Positions 61,436 to 64,000 of a stretch of DNA of 64,000 nucleotides are shown in pieces; position 1 is the first letter of the stretch; each line of letters begins with the position of its first letter. The notes beneath the pieces were generated by a model, which was not told the DNA's origin, did not search any database, and was given only the letters and a program-made list of their open reading frames with translations. This stretch comes from Paenibacillus polymyxa. GTDB taxonomy: Bacteria > Bacillota > Bacilli > Paenibacillales > Paenibacillaceae. The translations under genes and the position numbers were made by a program. Where the stretch lies: positions 124,001 through 188,000 of the forward strand of contig NZ_JAGGNR010000018.1 of NCBI RefSeq assembly GCF_018614975.1. The letters run 5' to 3'.

Positions 61436-62534
61436 TGATTTCCGCCCTCCCCAGTTCCATTCCTTTCATCGTTACCAATACCACTTCCACCGTTATGCCG
61501 TCTCCTGCATGTTCCAAACAGTGCTGGCAAGCATATGTACATAACTTTTCAAAATAGGGTAAATACCCGGCCTCGGTCATCATATCCGCCACCTGAGTCG
61601 CCGTGTTGGCTTCCTCGATCGCTTGCGCCAGTTCATCTCCAGCTCCGGTCTCGCGGGCCACGGACGCAAGAAATCTAAAATCCACCGGCGCACTCTTGGA
61701 GTGCACCATCATGACGCCTTGAGCCACTTTGGCAAATTTGCCTGGCATCCCGACCAGAGTTATTCGTTTCATGCCCAACCGTTTACCGTGTTTGATGGCA
61801 AAGCCGACAAAGTCACCCATCTGAATAAAGGCTTCCTCTGGCAGCTCAGGCATCATTTTCATCGCATATTTCTCACTACTGCCGCCCGTGGTCAGCACAA
61901 TATGTTCACAGCCGGATGCTTGAGCAACCGAGATCGCCTGCACTACACTGGCTCTGTAGGCAGAGGTGGAGAACGGAACGACCACGCCGCGTGTACCTAA
62001 AATAGAGATGCCACCCAGAATGCCCAGACGGGAATTCAGTGTCTTCTTGGCGATCTCTTCGCCGTCCGGCACGCTGATCATAACCCGCACCCCTCTGGCT
62101 GTGCCATGTTCGGCAAGCACCTGGGTGACGGCTTCGGTAATCATGCGGCGCGGAACGGGATTAATTGCCGCTTCGCCTACAGGCACGGGCAGTCCGGGCT
62201 TCGTGACCCGGCCTACGCCGATGCCCCCATCCAGCTCCATACCGGGCTCGTCCCGCCAAGACACATGTGCGATGATCTTCGCCCGATGCGTGGCGTCCGG
62301 GTCATCCCCGGCATCCTTGATGGTGGCACAGGTCGCTACGCCATCGGTCAATTCCTGCTCGATCAGTTCGAACGAGTGGTCAAAGCCCGCGGGCAACGAA
62401 ACCACGGCCTGTGCCGGAATAACACCTGTTAACAGGAGCTGCGTCGCTCCCTTGGCTACCGCTGTGGCGCACGCTCCTGTGGTGAAACCGGAACGCATTG
62501 GTTTATCGGGGTCTGTTGTATTGCCGCCTATCAT
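61398..62534 (-). CDS. cbiD: Cobalt-precorrin-5B C1-methyltransferase CbiD
   Basis: 378 residues, GGGAGG before ATG 62534. RSGFTTGACATAVAKGATQL at the N-terminus is the CbiD signature, with VGRVTKPGLPVPVGEAAINP, ISILGTRGVVVPFS and TLVGMPGKFAKVAQGVMMVH following. It marks the anaerobic route. Its end overlaps cbiET. Confidence 0.95.
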   Translation of the reverse strand: MIGGNTTDPDKPMRSGFTTGACATAVAKGATQLLLTGVIPAQAVVSLPAGFDHSFELIEQELTDGVATCATIKDAGDDPDATHRAKIIAHVSWRDEPGMELDGGIGVGRVTKPGLPVPVGEAAINPVPRRMITEAVTQVLAEHGTARGVRVMISVPDGEEIAKKTLNSRLGILGGISILGTRGVVVPFSTSAYRASVVQAISVAQASGCEHIVLTTGGSSEKYAMKMMPELPEEAFIQMGDFVGFAIKHGKRLGMKRITLVGMPGKFAKVAQGVMMVHSKSAPVDFRFLASVARETGAGDELAQAIEEANTATQVADMMTEAGYLPYFEKLCTYACQHCLEHAGDGITVEVVLVTMKGMELGRAEISELEDSNWSKES

Positions 62535-62570
62535 GGGTTTTGAACCTCCCGTCCTTTATTAGTTAGGTTG

Positions 62571-62760
62571 ATTACGCTGCGTGCGTGGTGGGTGGCTTTT
62601 GGCGCCTGAGTGGTCGCTCCGGGGACGGATCGTTCTTATGATCGCTGTTGTCTCCAGAATCGATTCCGTCCCCTTCGCTGCTACCTGCGTCTTCGCCCAC
62701 TTCGTTGTTCGTGCATTCCTCTAAAGGGCTAAACAATGCCCTGAGGTTTATTTTGGGTAA
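62571..62760. repeat. Diverged copy of the intergenic repeat with a GC-rich hairpin
   Basis: GATCGCTGTTGTCTCCAGAA (62639-62658) corresponds to GATCGCTGTTATCCTCAGAT at 27721-27740, and both go on into GATTCC. GGGGACGGA (62621-62629) pairs with TCCGTCCCC (62665-62673). It lies between cbiC and cbiD. No cobalamin-riboswitch core was recognised here. Confidence 0.5.
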
Positions 62761-62790
62761 CTGAACCTGTGGTCGTTTACTTAAAAATGA

Positions 62791-63438
62791 CTATGCCTTT
62801 ACTGCCATCAGGGAGATGGCGTTCAGGGCGGCTACGACGATGGTGCTTCCGCCTTTACGGCCAATATTGGTAATAAACGGGATGTCGAGTTTGCGCAGCT
62901 CGTCTTTGGACTCGGCTGCGGATACGAATCCGACCGGCATACCAATGATCAGGCCTGGTTTGGCTTCGCCTTCTTTGACCAGACGGATCAGTTCCAGCAG
63001 TGCTGTTGGTGCGTTACCAATGGCGTAGATTCCGCCTTCGTATAATTGATTTGCTTTACGCGTTGAGATGATTGCCCGAGTGGTGTTCAAACGTTTGGCT
63101 TCCTCCATCACATCGCGATCTGATATATGTACATGCACATCTCCACCAAAACCGCGAATGCGATCTTTGCTAACGCCAGCCTGAATCATCTGTACGTCAG
63201 CGATAACGGATTGGCCGGCGCGAAACGCTGCAATTCCTGCTTGAATGGCATCCGGGTGGAACACCATGCTCCGGCCCAGTTCGAAGTCAGCCGAGGCGTG
63301 AATGACACGCTGTACCACTGGATATTGTTCATCTGTAAAAGGATGCTCTCCCAGCTCCTCCGTGATCATCTCAAAGCTTTTGCCCTCAATCTCCTGTGGT
63401 TGTACGGTCAACGGTTTAAATTCCGTTTTAAAATCCAT
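62791..63438 (-). CDS. cbiC: Cobalt-precorrin-8 methylmutase (CbiC)
   Basis: 215 residues; ATG 63438 (MDFKTEFKPLTV) with AAGGAG about 10 bases upstream. VQRVIHASADFELGRSMVFH holds the catalytic His of CbiC/CobH; SVIADVQMIQAGVSKDRI and GMPVGFVSAAESKDEL follow. It moves the methyl group from C-11 to C-12 to make cobyrinate. Confidence 0.94.
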   Translation of the reverse strand: MDFKTEFKPLTVQPQEIEGKSFEMITEELGEHPFTDEQYPVVQRVIHASADFELGRSMVFHPDAIQAGIAAFRAGQSVIADVQMIQAGVSKDRIRGFGGDVHVHISDRDVMEEAKRLNTTRAIISTRKANQLYEGGIYAIGNAPTALLELIRLVKEGEAKPGLIIGMPVGFVSAAESKDELRKLDIPFITNIGRKGGSTIVVAALNAISLMAVKA

Positions 63439-63509
63439 GTGCATTTCACTCCTTCAAGTGGTGTTGTCATTAAAATATTCGTTATTCAAATTAAGACTAT
63501 TGGGGTGCT

Positions 63510-64000
63510 CTACTGCACCAATACACGCTTCAACTCATCCAGTACTCCTTCAAAATGGTCAAACACCGTTCCAAATTCAGCCTCGGGGCGTGAAATCAAC
63601 ACAACATGAATGCCCAGCTCCAGTGCAGATTGGATTTTCTCATCCACCGCTCCGGTCTTACCGCTCTCCTTGGTAACCATTACCGTCGTTGCATAGTGCT
63701 TGTACAAGGCTTCATTCATTTCACGGGAAAAAGGTCCCTGCATCGCAATAATATTGCGCTGTTCAACACCAAGCTCACCGCATTTCTCCATATTATCGAG
63801 ACGTGGAAGCATGCGGGCAACGAGACGAATGTCCGGATCACCGAGCAGGTGCTTGGTAAAAATCTGTAACGTTTTGCTACCTGTCGTCAGCATGACTGAG
63901 CCCTTCAGTTCTTTGGCCTTGAGTGCGGCTTCATCGTAGGAAGATACAACATGCAGCAATGCATGATCATCGTACGCCAGACCCGTGCGCTCATAACGAA
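63510..64000 (-). CDS. cbiJ: Precorrin-6A reductase (CbiJ/CobK), C-terminal part cut by the right edge
   Basis: The frame is open to base 64000, so only the last 163 codons are seen. RYERTGLAYDDHALLHVVSS at the edge is the CobK interdomain region. SVMLTTGSKTLQIFTKHL, IIAMQGPFSREMNEALYKHY and VTKESGKTGAVDEKIQSALE are typical of the C-terminal NADPH-binding half. It reduces (cobalt-)precorrin-6A. The gene lies 71 bp before cbiC. Confidence 0.92.
   Translation of the reverse strand, partial: RYERTGLAYDDHALLHVVSSYDEAALKAKELKGSVMLTTGSKTLQIFTKHLLGDPDIRLVARMLPRLDNMEKCGELGVEQRNIIAMQGPFSREMNEALYKHYATTVMVTKESGKTGAVDEKIQSALELGIHVVLISRPEAEFGTVFDHFEGVLDELKRVLVQ

Noticed and set aside
62567..62760. Possible cobalamin riboswitch before cbiD
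   Set aside because: A GCCAC-like string occurs on the minus strand, but the conserved B12-box and its companion segments could not be assembled; the stretch fits the intergenic repeat better.

Overview
The window reads as chromosome of a Paenibacillus-like member of the Bacillota. The signs are strong AGGAGG-type ribosome sites with some GTG/TTG starts, an LplA/LplB/LplC-type carbohydrate ABC set next to a YesN-like AraC response regulator, RNase J, Rex/FNR/Fur-type operators and an anaerobic-type (CbiD/CbiG) cobalamin operon. No rRNA, tRNA, CRISPR array or complete insertion sequence was seen.

Layout. 1-5.8 kb: sugar uptake set (AraC-type regulator, two permeases, lipoprotein binding protein, start of a sensor kinase). 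6-13.5 kb: redox and respiration genes (MFS exporter, molybdopterin oxidoreductase, formate/nitrite channel with an FNR-like site at about -41.5, NADH oxidase whose promoter carries three Rex-like operators, glutathione peroxidase) plus a decayed pectate-lyase fragment. 13.7-14.7 kb: siderophore-uptake ATPase under a perfect Fur box. 15-29.7 kb: a seven-gene co-directional cluster combining a tubulin-like protein, a P-loop GTPase, a GAP1-like membrane protein, two vWA membrane proteins and two unrecognised proteins; a divergent pair (a 47-residue membrane peptide and a zinc-ribbon membrane protein) sits at its head. This is the best candidate for a poorly described machine.

31-42.4 kb: DEAD-box helicase with an RGG-rich tail, then two paralogous SulP-UspA cassettes flanking an MFS carrier and a small HTH / RNase J / NUDIX group, then a serine-recombinase-fold protein that has lost its catalytic residues. 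42.5-52.1 kb: an apparent genomic island holding a complete lasso-peptide cluster. It has a 38-residue precursor too short for routine gene calling, a PqqD-type recognition element, a transglutaminase-type peptidase, an asparagine-synthetase-type cyclase, two ABC exporters, a GNAT acetyltransferase, a clostripain-type protease with a replaced C-terminus and a divergent NarL-type regulator. The island lies between direct repeats of the 3' end and terminator of ubiB; the left repeat has a 156-bp in-frame deletion.

52.1-55.7 kb: intact ubiB, a phasin-like coiled-coil protein, a ThuA-like protein and a short-chain dehydrogenase. 55.8-64 kb: cobalamin operon read right to left, cbiJ (partial), cbiC, cbiD, cbiET, cbiL, cbiF, cbiG, cbiA, with several overlapping junctions. 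cbiH is not in the window.

Most genes lie on the minus strand. Many starts given here are internal to the longest open frame because a good ribosome-binding site or an ATGA overlap fixes them.
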